Shown: positions 16,497-25,489, counted from the first letter of the stretch. The stretch is DNA of 64,000 nt from Allocoprobacillus sp002160865 (GCF_042850985.1 NZ_AP031415.1:1364001-1428000), one strand, 5' to 3'. Translations and numbers: made by a program. Notes: a model not told the origin generated them from the letters alone.

Positions 16497-16894
16497 ATGT
16501 AACCTCCCACAATATATTCAAAATTCAAGACAGTGCCTGTTTCTACTTCAATTTCTGTTAAAAATTGATACTGATAATCTATTGTTTCAATAGTGGTAAC
16601 CACTTCATAATGATCACCCAAATCATCTACCGTTGTTTTAATTTGATAATTTTGAAAAGAATAATCATCACTTAATAAAATATCATTTTGAACACTGTCA
16701 CTATAATATTTCACAAGAAATATTTCTAGATTTTTTTGTTTCATAAGTGTATCAATAGATTTAAAATTACGACCTGATTGCAAAATAGAAAATGTTGTTA
16801 TAGATAATGCGAATGTCAGCATCATGAAAACAATTAAAACAATCTGCAAAACAGATCCACTATGATTCTGGAATAATCTCTGATATATTTTCAT
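16493..16894 (-). CDS. comGG: ComGG-like pseudopilin
   Basis: About 133 residues, with an N-terminal SG followed by a long hydrophobic segment (SVLQIVLIVFMMLTFALSITT) and then a soluble beta-rich region. Size, single membrane segment and position as the last classical gene after comGF identify it as ComGG-like. It lacks the Glu at position +5 seen in the other prepilins. The start at MKIYQRLF is chosen because AGAGGAAACAG precedes it; it overlaps comGF by 35 bases. Confidence 0.75.
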   Translation of the reverse strand: MKIYQRLFQNHSGSVLQIVLIVFMMLTFALSITTFSILQSGRNFKSIDTLMKQKNLEIFLVKYYSDSVQNDILLSDDYSFQNYQIKTTVDDLGDHYEVVTTIETIDYQYQFLTEIEVETGTVLNFEYIVGGYI

Positions 16895-17336
16895 CTGTTT
16901 CCTCTGCTTCTTGATGCATATTGGCATATGTTAGTAAAAATGTGTAATTTTGACGATCTCTTGTCATATGTATATAAACGAAATCATTTTCTACAGAAAA
17001 AGAAACATCATCAATATCAAACAATAATATTTCAAATCCAGGTTTTTTAACCAGTCTTTTTTGATCCAACTGTAAAGATGTTTCTTCTTCTTCAAAATTC
17101 ATATAACGAAAAGTATCACCAGCTTCTAAATATGCACACCCTAGTGTATATTGACTACATTGTTTTGCAGCTATGTAAATATCTTCATTATTTTGCGTAT
17201 GATGTGTATAGGCATATCGTATAAGCTGAAAAAGACTTGTTAATGATAAAAGAATAATAAGCGTAATAGAAAGTGATAATAATACCTTTACTAACGTAAA
17301 ACCATTTCTATGATGCTGATGTAATCTTGAGAATAT
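16860..17336 (-). CDS. comGF: ComGF-like pseudopilin (no standard start codon)
   Basis: The open frame carries a prepilin-like N-terminus, HRNGFTLVKVLLSLSITL, followed by about 125 residues of soluble domain. Between an upstream in-frame TGA and the GFT motif there is no ATG, GTG or TTG. The best placed codon is an ATA at 17336, eleven bases after AAGGAG. The usual start reported by a codon rule would be the Met at 17102, which would lose the whole signal and membrane segment. The gene overlaps comGE by 46 bases and comGG by 35. Either a non-standard start is used, or a base error or real mutation is present. Confidence 0.7.
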   Translation of the reverse strand: MFSRLHQHHRNGFTLVKVLLSLSITLIILLSLTSLFQLIRYAYTHHTQNNEDIYIAAKQCSQYTLGCAYLEAGDTFRYMNFEEEETSLQLDQKRLVKKPGFEILLFDIDDVSFSVENDFVYIHMTRDRQNYTFLLTYANMHQEAEETDENISEIIPES

Positions 17337-17500
17337 GTGTACTCACTCTCCTTTTCTAAAATCGTTTGATAATTGTCTTGAATATGGCTTTCTTTTTGAT
17401 ATAAAACAGAAAATAATCCTACAAAAATGATAATCACAGTGATAAAAATTTCAAATGCCAGTAAACTCTCAATTAATGTTGCTCCATGATTATCGGACAT
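17291..17500 (-). CDS. comGE: ComGE-like pseudopilin
   Basis: About 69 residues starting MSDNHGATLIESLLAFEIF. This is a class III prepilin leader cleaved after Gly, with Glu at +5 and a hydrophobic helix. The ATG overlaps the end of comGD (stop at 17490), so coupling is likely. Short minor pseudopilin of the competence machinery, assigned by position and leader. Confidence 0.8.
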   Translation of the reverse strand: MSDNHGATLIESLLAFEIFITVIIIFVGLFSVLYQKESHIQDNYQTILEKESEYTYSQDYISIIEMVLR

Positions 17501-17885
17501 AAAAAGTTCCACTTCCAATCTGATAAACAAATTCATAACGCTGACTTCCACAGTGGTAAATCAATGTTTTTGCACCTTGAATATTTCCATTTTCATTAAA
17601 ACTCAATTGATGTGATTCAAATGAATCATTATCATCAAGCTGTAATGTTTCTTTTGACTGATTCCATCTATAAACAATATTTTGCTTTGAAAATAAAACA
17701 TCAACCTGTGTTTTTTGTGTCATGGCTGTGAGTTTTGCCTGATAAAGAAATTGAATCATTTCATTGATTTTAACAGTATCACTTTTTTGTGGAACATGAA
17801 TACGCATTGAAATACAAAACATCATACAGATAATAACAAGTACAAAAAGTGTTTCAATCATTGTAAAACCACCTTTATTTAACAT
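17490..17885 (-). CDS. comGD: ComGD-like pseudopilin
   Basis: About 131 residues starting MLNKGGFTMIETLFVLVII, a canonical prepilin leader with cleavage after the second Gly. The remainder is a GspH-like soluble domain. The ATG overlaps the comGC stop. The longer frame upstream belongs to comGC in another frame and is rejected. Confidence 0.88.
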   Translation of the reverse strand: MLNKGGFTMIETLFVLVIICMMFCISMRIHVPQKSDTVKINEMIQFLYQAKLTAMTQKTQVDVLFSKQNIVYRWNQSKETLQLDDNDSFESHQLSFNENGNIQGAKTLIYHCGSQRYEFVYQIGSGTFYVR

Positions 17886-18180
17886 AGGCTTGACCATTTT
17901 TAATAGCGATTTTTTTGCCATTTGGACAGACACCTTGTTTTTCTGTCAAATAGGGTTGACTGCCACTTGTTAAATCAGAGATGTTTCTAGGTAATTTACC
18001 ATTTTCAATTTCATAAAGTAAAATTTGTGAATTGACAACTTCAATTTGAGCATCGCATCCTTTATTTTTGACAACTGTATTTTTAGATGTCACATTAGGA
18101 ATAACAAGTAATAAAATAATAAGTATAACACTAATACAAAAAATCATCTCAATTAAAGTAAACCCTTTTTTATTCAACAT
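17875..18180 (-). CDS. comGC: Major competence pseudopilin ComGC
   Basis: About 101 residues starting MLNKKGFTLIEMIFCISVI, the textbook type IV prepilin leader. The mature part contains GCDAQIEVVNSQILLYE and QPYLTEKQGVCPNGKK. A Cys pair and the LPxxISDLT region are typical of ComGC. AAAGGA precedes the ATG. It forms the body of the transformation pilus that pulls DNA through the wall; ComC prepilin peptidase is not in this window. Confidence 0.93.
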   Translation of the reverse strand: MLNKKGFTLIEMIFCISVILIILLLVIPNVTSKNTVVKNKGCDAQIEVVNSQILLYEIENGKLPRNISDLTSGSQPYLTEKQGVCPNGKKIAIKNGQAYVK

Positions 18181-18197
18181 ATGAATTGTCCTTTCTG

Positions 18198-19196
18198 TTA
18201 TAGATTTGATATTGAATTCATCATTGGAATAATAATCGCGATATAAATTGTAATAACAAAGATAGCTACAAAACAATAAACTGCCGGTATCAAATATTTT
18301 AAAAATCTTTTGATCCAGTAATCTAAATATTCATAGGTGGCTTGGATATAATAAGATAAAGCTTTTTTTTGTTGAGGATTTTTCATATACATTTGAAAAA
18401 AAGAAATAAACAATTGATCAAAGTATTCAAAATCCTCCAGTATTTCTTCTAAATTCTCACCTCCATATAAACGATTATTCATTTCATATAAGACTATTTT
18501 TAAATCACTATCCGTCATTTGTTCATTTAAGACTTGAATAATTCTTGTACTATCCATATCCTCATTTAATAATTCATGAAAATACAAAGCAAACTTCAAA
18601 GAAAAATATTTTTGTAAAATCGTCTTAAATACAGGCCATTTTAAATAAAGTTCAATGACCTTATATAATTTATGCTTAAGTGCATAAACAAGCCTAAAAA
18701 CAAGATATAAGCTTAAAAATACAGCTAATATAATGAAGCAAGGCATAATGTAAAAGAAAGCAAATAAGATTTGAATCATAATTGATTTTTCAATCTGAAA
18801 TGATAAAAATAACTGATTGACATTAGGCAATAAAACCAAAACAACAAATAACGAGAAAAGAAATAAAAATGTCATTAATATAGAGGGATAAGTTAATTGA
18901 GATTTTAATTGATTTTGATAATCCTCTTTCATCATGCATATATCCAGACTTTTTTTAATTGCTTCTGATAAACAATTTTTATTTTGAAAAAAACGAAAAT
19001 ATTCTTGAAATAAATGAGGTAATGAAGACTGCAATAATACAGTTTCAATAGATTCACCATGATCCAATTGTTTTAACATCTCATAAATAGCTGGATGATG
19101 AAGCATCTGCTGACATAAACTCAACGTTTCTTCAATACTGTAACCAGCATCTAACAAGCTATACATATTCTTCAATAAAAGATAATCCTTATTCAT
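18198..19196 (-). CDS. comGB: Competence type II secretion-like membrane protein ComGB
   Basis: Polytopic platform protein of the GspF/PilC family, about 332 residues. A soluble N-terminal domain (MYSLLDAGYSIEETLSLC) is followed by paired GspF domains with membrane segments near LMTFLFLFSLFVVLVLLP and IQILFAFFYIMPCFIIL and at the C-terminus. The start is at MNKDYLLL, after AAGAGGAG. The ATG overlaps the comGA stop. Confidence 0.93.
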   Translation of the reverse strand: MNKDYLLLKNMYSLLDAGYSIEETLSLCQQMLHHPAIYEMLKQLDHGESIETVLLQSSLPHLFQEYFRFFQNKNCLSEAIKKSLDICMMKEDYQNQLKSQLTYPSILMTFLFLFSLFVVLVLLPNVNQLFLSFQIEKSIMIQILFAFFYIMPCFIILAVFLSLYLVFRLVYALKHKLYKVIELYLKWPVFKTILQKYFSLKFALYFHELLNEDMDSTRIIQVLNEQMTDSDLKIVLYEMNNRLYGGENLEEILEDFEYFDQLFISFFQMYMKNPQQKKALSYYIQATYEYLDYWIKRFLKYLIPAVYCFVAIFVITIYIAIIIPMMNSISNL

Positions 19197-20175
19197 TATT
19201 GAGCTCCTCTTTAAACAAAGCTTGATCAAACCCAAGATTGACAAGTTCTAAAGCTGCCTTTTGAAATGATAAATAAGAACATGTATGCTCTTTGAGATAT
19301 TGTTCAATATCCTTTTTCTTCATCAATTCTGATAAAACAATAGCCTGTTTATTTTGAATATCATATTTCATACGTTGTGAAATCACACCAATGACCACAT
19401 CAAGAATATCAGCCTCATGAATCCCTAAATTCATTAATCTTTTCATTGATAAAGGTGCATTACTGGCATGAATCGTTGTTAAAACAAGATGTCCAGTCAA
19501 AGCACATGTTAAAGCAATCTTTGCTGTTTTTTCATCACGAATTTCTCCTATCATAATCACATCGGGATCATGTCTTAAAATCTGTTTTAATGTATCATGA
19601 TATGTAATTCCAATTTTTTCATTTAATTCAATTTGAAGACAACCATCTAAATGAATTTCAATAGGATCTTCAATCGTAATAATGTTTTTACGTGCTCCTG
19701 ATAAAATTTGTTTTAATAAGGTATAAAGCGTGGTTGACTTACCAGAACCTGTAGCACCACTAATAAAAAACAAACCACTATTTTGTAAAGAAAGCCAATA
19801 GAGATAATCTTGAATTTCCTTTTGGTATGTTAATTCTTCAATCGAACGTAATTCATGATTATTCAAAATTCTAATCACAATACTTTCAAATTCAAGAGAA
19901 GGTAAATAAGATACCCTTAAAAAATAAGTCTTTTGATTCATATTTATAGAAATATTACCTGTTTGAGGCATCAAACGATAATTCGTATGAATCATAGAAC
20001 GATATTTAATAAAATTCATCAGCTTATACCCTCTTTCATTTTCCATCACCTCATATTTCTTTAATTCTCCAAAAATACGAAACTGAATCTTCAAATCCTT
20101 TTTCAATAACAAATGAATATCAGTAGCATTTTGGTTTAATGCACGATAAATCATCTTCTCAAATAGTTCATTCAT
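19189..20175 (-). CDS. comGA: Competence traffic ATPase ComGA
   Basis: GspE/PilB-type hexameric ATPase driving pseudopilus assembly. Walker A is SGATGSGKST at about residue 142; the Asp box is ITIEDPIEIHLDG; Walker B is DPDVIMIGEIRD with the following His box TGHLVLTTIHASNA. The 328 residues are typical of ComGA, which lacks the zinc-binding region of PilB. It is the first gene of comGA-GB-GC-GD-GE-GF-GG, all overlapping or within 20 bases. GGAGGG lies before the ATG and the shared 36-bp element directly upstream. Confidence 0.96.
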   Translation of the reverse strand: MNELFEKMIYRALNQNATDIHLLLKKDLKIQFRIFGELKKYEVMENERGYKLMNFIKYRSMIHTNYRLMPQTGNISINMNQKTYFLRVSYLPSLEFESIVIRILNNHELRSIEELTYQKEIQDYLYWLSLQNSGLFFISGATGSGKSTTLYTLLKQILSGARKNIITIEDPIEIHLDGCLQIELNEKIGITYHDTLKQILRHDPDVIMIGEIRDEKTAKIALTCALTGHLVLTTIHASNAPLSMKRLMNLGIHEADILDVVIGVISQRMKYDIQNKQAIVLSELMKKKDIEQYLKEHTCSYLSFQKAALELVNLGFDQALFKEELNNE

Positions 20176-20184
20176 AATAACCCT

Positions 20185-20220
20185 CCTATTATATATATAC
20201 GCATTATTTTTGCATTTTTC
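20185..20220 (-). promoter_or_regulatory. comG-type 36-bp promoter element (copy 1)
   Basis: Lies between the terminator of the MBL-fold gene and the comGA ribosome site. On the minus strand it runs GAAAAATGC ... AATGCGTATATATA ... AATAGG. It is identical at 31 of 36 positions, without gaps, to 53143-53178 upstream of a double-glycine peptide gene. It probably contains the promoter; the TGCGTATA in it resembles the streptococcal ComX box TACGAATA, but the sigma factor is unknown. Confidence 0.7.
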
Positions 20221-20232
20221 TTTTTTTTCAAT

Positions 20233-20262
20233 AAAAAAAGATCATATTTTTTTATGATCTTA
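20233..20262 (-). terminator. Terminator after the MBL-fold hydrolase gene
   Basis: Stem AAGATCATA / TATGATCTT followed by TTTTTTATT on the minus strand, just upstream of the comG element. Confidence 0.88.
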
Positions 20263-20866
20263 AAAAAGGGTTATGCATTTGTTCATATTTTATAGAGCTT
20301 TCTTCACCATGTCCCGGTAATAAACGAGCATCAAACTGTAATGTTTTTATCTTTTCCAAACTCTGTTTTGTTGTTAAATGTGAAGACGTTGGAAAATCAT
20401 AACGTCCTATTGATCCAGCAAATAAAACATCCCCACTGAATAATGCATTTTCCTGAGGAACATAAATCATGCTGCTTCCTTCACAATGTCCCTCTAACAA
20501 TAACCATTGAACAGTCATATTGGCTATATTCATTGTTGGTGTGGCTTCTAATATAGGAGCTTTTAATGTCATTGGTTCCCCCATCATACTTGAAAGATTA
20601 TATTCAGGTTTCGCAATTATTTCTAGTGATTCTTTCTGGGTATAGATAGGACAATGATATTGATTATAAAGATAATCAACAGCTCCAATATGATCAAAAT
20701 GACCATGTGTTAATAAAATAGCTTTAATATCAAGTTCATTTTCTGTTAGAAAACGAGCAACTTTTTGTCCCTGTGCACCTGGATCAATCACAAAACATTC
20801 ATGTTGCTCATTATAAACCACATAACAATTTGTCTGCATTGTTCCTAAGATTAATTTTTTTATCAT
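20252..20866 (-). CDS. MBL-fold metallo-hydrolase (YqgX/GloB-like)
   Basis: A 204-residue metallo-beta-lactamase-fold hydrolase. The metal motif is THGHFDHIG at about residue 54, with further ligands in LEGHCEGSSM and LFSGDVLFAGSIGRYD and the final His in LLPGHGEES. These match glyoxalase-II-like YqgX, whose gene also lies next to comGA in Bacillus. The natural substrate is not known from sequence. Confidence 0.9.
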   Translation of the reverse strand: MIKKLILGTMQTNCYVVYNEQHECFVIDPGAQGQKVARFLTENELDIKAILLTHGHFDHIGAVDYLYNQYHCPIYTQKESLEIIAKPEYNLSSMMGEPMTLKAPILEATPTMNIANMTVQWLLLEGHCEGSSMIYVPQENALFSGDVLFAGSIGRYDFPTSSHLTTKQSLEKIKTLQFDARLLPGHGEESSIKYEQMHNPFLRS

Positions 20867-20888
20867 ATATTTCTTCCTTTCCTATAAA

Positions 20889-20909
20889 GAAAAAAAGCCA
20901 AAAAGGCTT
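20889..20909 (-). terminator. Terminator after rpmG
   Basis: Stem AAGCC / GGCTT with a T loop, followed by seven T on the minus strand. Confidence 0.8.
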
Positions 20910-21057
20910 ATTTCTTTTCTTTATGAGTAGTTTGTTTATTACATCTAGGACAGTATTTTTTTACTTCCATTCTTTCTGGATGATTTCTTTTATTTTTTGT
21001 ATTAATGTAGTTTTCTTCTCCACATTCAGTACATTTTAAAATGATGTTTTCTCTCAT
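20908..21057 (-). CDS. rpmG: Ribosomal protein L33
   Basis: A 49-residue protein, MRENIILKCTECGEENYIN..., with two CxxC pairs (CTEC and CPRC). This is the zinc-binding form of L33 of the large subunit. A ribosome site (GGAGGTG) precedes the ATG. It is a stand-alone gene ending in a terminator. A paralogue lacking cysteines may exist elsewhere, as in other Firmicutes. Confidence 0.95.
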   Translation of the reverse strand: MRENIILKCTECGEENYINTKNKRNHPERMEVKKYCPRCNKQTTHKEKK

Positions 21058-21132
21058 TTTTACACCTCCATCACGACTTTGCCATAATATAATAGCATAA
21101 ACAATAATAAAATGCTATAAATTTTTTACTTT

Positions 21133-23190
21133 TTATCCATATTTTTCAAAATACTTCTCAAATGCATATTTTGATAATGTCTGACATGTGCTTCCTGCTC
21201 CATTTGGTAATGCTTCTGCAATACATGCCACAGCAATTTCAGGATCATCATATGGTGCATACCCAACAAAGGCACGGTTTGCCCAGATATCATATGTTCC
21301 TTCATGTAATACTTGGGCTGTTCCGGTTTTCCCAGCAGCTTCATAATCACCATTGACACTTTTTGCTAATCCAGAAACACACCCCATACGGAATCCTGTA
21401 TGAATTGTATCAAATGCCATTTTATAGCTTGATACATCATCAAGCACTTTGACTTGATGTTGCAATAAAGAAATCTTTGTTCCGTTTTCGTCTTCAGTAA
21501 AAGATTCCATAAACAGATGTGGTTGAATTCTCTTGCCACCATTGGCAATTGTTGAAATATATTGTGCAAGTTGAATAGGGGTATAGGTATCATATTGTCC
21601 AATCGCAAAATCCAGGAAGTTACCAGGTTGACGCTGTGTCACTTTTCCACGATAACCTAAGGCTTCACTTGGCAGGTCAATACCTGTTTTCACACCTAAT
21701 CCCAGTTCACCTACATCTAAACGCATTTGATCGAAAGCTGAGTCTTTAATAGATAATGGCTGTTCATATTCATATGTGCCTCCACCTAATAACGTTGCGA
21801 CATAGAACATATATATATTTGAAGATTGCGATAAAGCTTCCGCAGCGTTCAAACGTCCTAATCCACCTGTATCCCACGAATATTTAGCTGGTGTCCCAGC
21901 AATTTTAAATCCACGACTCGTATCATCAAATTCTGTATACTGGTTTATCACGTTATGCTTCATTCCCGCATAAATTGTACCACCTTTAAATGCTGAGCCA
22001 GGTGCAAAAGCATTTTGTACAGCACCTCCAGCTAATTCGTAGACATCCCCCTCACTGTCTTTTTGAACACCACACATGGCATAAATAGCCCCCGTATTAG
22101 GATCAATCAAAACCAGATAAATATTATGATTATATTTATAAAGAGAGCCAGTAAAACCTTTCATCGTCTTTTCCATTTGTTCAGTAATAGATGACTGTAA
22201 ATCCCAATCAATTGTCAAACGAATGTTATCTCCTTTGGTTCCACTGGAAACAGTATTGACAACAGGATTTCCATCACTATCATAGCTTAATGAATAAGTT
22301 GCAGGTGTTCCAGCCAATATATCTTCATATTGCATCTCCAAACCACTGATTCCCACACGAGAGTCATTATTATAATCTTTAGCTAAAAGAATATCTTTTG
22401 TACTCGCAGGTAATCCTGCTTTTTTCGTTGTCACTTTACCTAAAACGGATTTAAAATTAGCTCCATAAGTTGTTTCTCTAGACCAGTCATTCGTCACCTT
22501 AACACCACGTAAAATATCTGAATTTTCACCAATCAGACTGGCTTCTTTAATCGTTAAACCTTCCAATAAAACAACTGATCCACTGCTACAATTTTGAATC
22601 TTAGCATAAAGCATATAAAATTTAATATCATCTTCAGATAGGTTTTCCTTAAGCATTGCACTTGTTATACGACTAAGCTGTAATTGATAAAGTTCATCAC
22701 TTGTATAAGTCGATTTTTCTTCTTTAGTCAACAAACTATCCACCAGTTTTTCATTTTTCAAAATCAGATAATCTTTCTTATCTCTTTCGGTTACGCTTTT
22801 GATATCAACATTAACATTTTTAACTAAGAAGTTAGCAATCATTTCCATTTCTTCTTTTGTTATATCTTGGACTGCATAATAAGTTGCACAATTGATATTT
22901 TTATTATAAGACAGTCTTTTATAATTACGGTCATAAATATTTCCACGAAATGTATCTTTTGTAAAAAGACTTGTATTGTATTGATCAAGCTTTGTTGTGT
23001 AATATTCTTGCTGGGTGATCTGTGTTAAAAATAAGCGAACTAATAAGATCACACCAACAACACCAATGAATCCCATTAAAATTTTAAATCTTCTTGAGAT
23101 GACATTATCAGTTTGATTTTTAATTTGTGTTTCAATTTCTTTTTGTCCTTCAAATCGGATAGGATTTTTCTTAAAAAAACTCAATCGCAA
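21133..23190 (-). CDS. Class B penicillin-binding protein 2 (transpeptidase)
   Basis: A 685-residue membrane-anchored D,D-transpeptidase. There is one N-terminal membrane segment (FKILMGFIGVVGVILLVRLFL), a dimerisation domain, then the catalytic domain with the nucleophile motif FAPGSAFKGG, the SxN motif SQSSNIYMF and the KTG motif AAGKTGTAQ. There is no transglycosylase domain. It is probably PBP2/PbpA for lateral or septal wall growth. The start is uncertain: TTG codons at 23190 and 23184 both follow GAGGAGGT. Confidence 0.93.
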   Translation of the reverse strand: MRLSFFKKNPIRFEGQKEIETQIKNQTDNVISRRFKILMGFIGVVGVILLVRLFLTQITQQEYYTTKLDQYNTSLFTKDTFRGNIYDRNYKRLSYNKNINCATYYAVQDITKEEMEMIANFLVKNVNVDIKSVTERDKKDYLILKNEKLVDSLLTKEEKSTYTSDELYQLQLSRITSAMLKENLSEDDIKFYMLYAKIQNCSSGSVVLLEGLTIKEASLIGENSDILRGVKVTNDWSRETTYGANFKSVLGKVTTKKAGLPASTKDILLAKDYNNDSRVGISGLEMQYEDILAGTPATYSLSYDSDGNPVVNTVSSGTKGDNIRLTIDWDLQSSITEQMEKTMKGFTGSLYKYNHNIYLVLIDPNTGAIYAMCGVQKDSEGDVYELAGGAVQNAFAPGSAFKGGTIYAGMKHNVINQYTEFDDTSRGFKIAGTPAKYSWDTGGLGRLNAAEALSQSSNIYMFYVATLLGGGTYEYEQPLSIKDSAFDQMRLDVGELGLGVKTGIDLPSEALGYRGKVTQRQPGNFLDFAIGQYDTYTPIQLAQYISTIANGGKRIQPHLFMESFTEDENGTKISLLQHQVKVLDDVSSYKMAFDTIHTGFRMGCVSGLAKSVNGDYEAAGKTGTAQVLHEGTYDIWANRAFVGYAPYDDPEIAVACIAEALPNGAGSTCQTLSKYAFEKYFEKYG

Positions 23191-23244
23191 TGCACCTCCT
23201 CGACTTATTATATTATATACAAACCAGAAAGTAAATCAACCCAT

Positions 23245-23273
23245 AAGAAAAAGAGAATTTCACAAATTCTCTT
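23245..23273 (-). terminator. Terminator after lepA
   Basis: Stem AAGAGAATTT / AAATTCTCTT followed by TTTCTTATG on the minus strand. Confidence 0.82.
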
Positions 23274-25080
23274 AATCATCATCAACAGATAGAATAGCCA
23301 TGAAAGCTTCCTGTGGAATTTCTACACTTCCTACTGCTTTCATACGCTTTTTCCCTTCTTTTTGTTTTTCCAGTAATTTTTTCTTACGAGAAATATCCCC
23401 ACCATAACATTTTGCTAAAACATTTTTACGCATTGCCTTAATATTTGTACGAGCAATGACCTTCCCTTGAATAGCTGCCTGAATTGGCACTTCAAACATC
23501 TGTTTAGGAATAATTTCCTTAAGCTTTTCACAAATAATACGACCACGATTATAAGCAAAATCTTTATGAACGATTGTTGATAAGGCATCAACAACTTCCC
23601 CATTTAACAAAATGTCCATACGTGTTAAACGACTTTCCTTATAGCCATCTAACTCATAATCAAAAGAAGCATAACCTTTTGTACAAGATTTTAATTTATC
23701 AAAGAAATCATAAACAATTTCACTTAAAGGAATCAAATAAATAACATTTCTTCTTAAATCATCAATATATTCAATATCTTGATACTCACCACGTTTAGAT
23801 TGACAAAGTTCCATAATAGGTCCAACATATTCACTCGGAGTCATAATAGATGCTTTGACATAAGGTTCCTCGATATGATCAATACGCTGTGGTCCCGGTA
23901 ATGCAGCTGGATTATCTATTTCTACCATAGAACCATCCGTTAAATAACAATGATAAATAACAGATGGAGCGGTTGCAATTAATTCAAGATCAAATTCTCT
24001 TTCTAGACGTTCTTCAATGACATCCATATGTAAAAGACCTAAGAAGCCACAACGAAACCCAAAACCTAAGGCTTGTGATGTTTCTGGTTCAAAGACAAGT
24101 GATGAATCACTGAGTTTCATTTTTTCTAATGCTTCACGTAAATCTTTATATTTTGCATTATCAACTGGATACAGACCACAATAAACCATTGGATTTAATT
24201 TTCTATATCCAGGTAACTGTGTCTGTGATGGATTTTCCAGTGTAGTAATGGTATCACCGACATGAACATCATTAATTGATTTGATAGAAGCTGCAATCCA
24301 TCCAACTTCACCAGTCACCAGCTCATCTTTTTTGACTTCTTTTGGTGTTCTAACACCGACTTCAAGGACCTCATAAACAGCATCCGTCGCCATAAAACGA
24401 ATGTGGTCACCCACACGAATACGTCCTTCTTTAATACAAACAAAGACAATGACACCACGATAACTATCATAGTAGGAATCAAAGATAAGTGCCTGTGTTG
24501 GATGTGAACTATCGCCACGAGGAGCTGGAACATTTTTGACAATATCTTCTAATACATCTACAACATTCAATCCTGTTTTTGCAGAAATGAGTGGTGCTTC
24601 ATCAGCTGGTAAACCAATAATATCCTCTATTTCATGAATAACACGTTGTGGATCAGCACTTGGCAAGTCAACTTTATTGATGACAGGTAAAATTTCCAGA
24701 TCATTATCTAAAGCCAAAAATACATTAGCAAGAGTTTGAGCTTCCACACCTTGAGCCGCATCAACCACAAGAACTGCTCCTTCACATGCGGCAAGTGAAC
24801 GTGAAACTTCATAAGTAAAATCGACATGACCCGGTGTATCAATCAGATGTAAAAGATAGGTTTCTCCATTTTTAGCCGTATACTGTAATTGCACAGCATT
24901 AAGCTTAATTGTAATACCTCTTTCACGCTCTAAATCCATACTATCAAGCAACTGTTCTTTCATATCGCGATCACTGACCGCCCCTGTTAATTGTAATATT
25001 CTATCTGCAAGAGTCGATTTTCCATGATCAATATGAGCAATAATAGAAAAGTTTCTCATATGTGACTGATCAATACTCAT
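23272..25080 (-). CDS. lepA: Elongation factor 4 (LepA)
   Basis: Translational GTPase. G1 is AHIDHGKST, G3 DTPGHVDFTYE, G4 NKVDLPSAD, G5 SAKTG. EF-G-like domains follow and then the LepA-specific C-terminal domain (NIKAMRKNVLAKCYGGDIS and a Lys-rich end). The 602 residues are full length. The start MSIDQSHMRNFSI follows AGGGGAGA. It is monocistronic with terminators on both sides. Confidence 0.97.
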   Translation of the reverse strand: MSIDQSHMRNFSIIAHIDHGKSTLADRILQLTGAVSDRDMKEQLLDSMDLERERGITIKLNAVQLQYTAKNGETYLLHLIDTPGHVDFTYEVSRSLAACEGAVLVVDAAQGVEAQTLANVFLALDNDLEILPVINKVDLPSADPQRVIHEIEDIIGLPADEAPLISAKTGLNVVDVLEDIVKNVPAPRGDSSHPTQALIFDSYYDSYRGVIVFVCIKEGRIRVGDHIRFMATDAVYEVLEVGVRTPKEVKKDELVTGEVGWIAASIKSINDVHVGDTITTLENPSQTQLPGYRKLNPMVYCGLYPVDNAKYKDLREALEKMKLSDSSLVFEPETSQALGFGFRCGFLGLLHMDVIEERLEREFDLELIATAPSVIYHCYLTDGSMVEIDNPAALPGPQRIDHIEEPYVKASIMTPSEYVGPIMELCQSKRGEYQDIEYIDDLRRNVIYLIPLSEIVYDFFDKLKSCTKGYASFDYELDGYKESRLTRMDILLNGEVVDALSTIVHKDFAYNRGRIICEKLKEIIPKQMFEVPIQAAIQGKVIARTNIKAMRKNVLAKCYGGDISRKKKLLEKQKEGKKRMKAVGSVEIPQEAFMAILSVDDD

Positions 25081-25134
25081 CTTTATCTCCCCTTTCTTTT
25101 CTTATCTATTTTACACAATTCTATCTGAAATGAA

Positions 25135-25165
25135 AACAAAAAAATAGTCAAAATGACTATTTTTT
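25135..25165 (-). terminator. Terminator after ssb
   Basis: Stem AAAATAGTCA / TGACTATTTT followed by TTTGTTTTC on the minus strand; overlaps the ssb stop codon. Confidence 0.82.
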
Positions 25166-25489
25166 CATAAAATATCTATCTAGGAATTCAACATGTTCTA
25201 CTTTCACTTCCATGATCGTCGTTGAAAGATGATCAGGCGTTTCAAATGTTTTTGATTGCAATCTCCCCTTAATTCCTAAAAAGCTTCCTGCTTCACAACA
25301 ATCCATCACTTCCTGTGCTATGCCTTTCCATAAAACACAGCTAATATAATCGTGATCTCTAATTCCTAGATTATTACGATAAGGTCTTTCTACATCGAGA
25401 ATCAATGTCGCCAGTTTTACTCCCGTTGGCGTTTCTTTAAATTTTGGATTTTCGGCTAATCTGCCAATTAAAATAATTTCATTAAACAT
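25157..25489 (-). CDS. Single-stranded DNA-binding protein, short form without acidic tail
   Basis: A 110-residue OB-fold SSB starting MFNEIILIGRLAENPKF, with DHDYISCVLWKGIAQ and FLGIKGRLQSKTFET. It ends ...RYFMKK directly after the OB fold and lacks the acidic DDDIPF-type tip that recruits partner proteins. In this it resembles competence-specific SsbB (YwpH) of Bacillus rather than the replicative SSB. A much longer upstream frame has no ribosome site, whereas GGAGGG precedes this ATG. A replicative SSB is expected elsewhere in the genome. Confidence 0.85.
   Translation of the reverse strand: MFNEIILIGRLAENPKFKETPTGVKLATLILDVERPYRNNLGIRDHDYISCVLWKGIAQEVMDCCEAGSFLGIKGRLQSKTFETPDHLSTTIMEVKVEHVEFLDRYFMKK

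Noticed and set aside
21058..21132. Inverted repeat TAGCAT/ATGCTA upstream of rpmG as a terminator for another gene
   Set aside because: Short six-base arms with a long AT loop and no T-run. It could be part of the rpmG promoter, but nothing decisive was seen.
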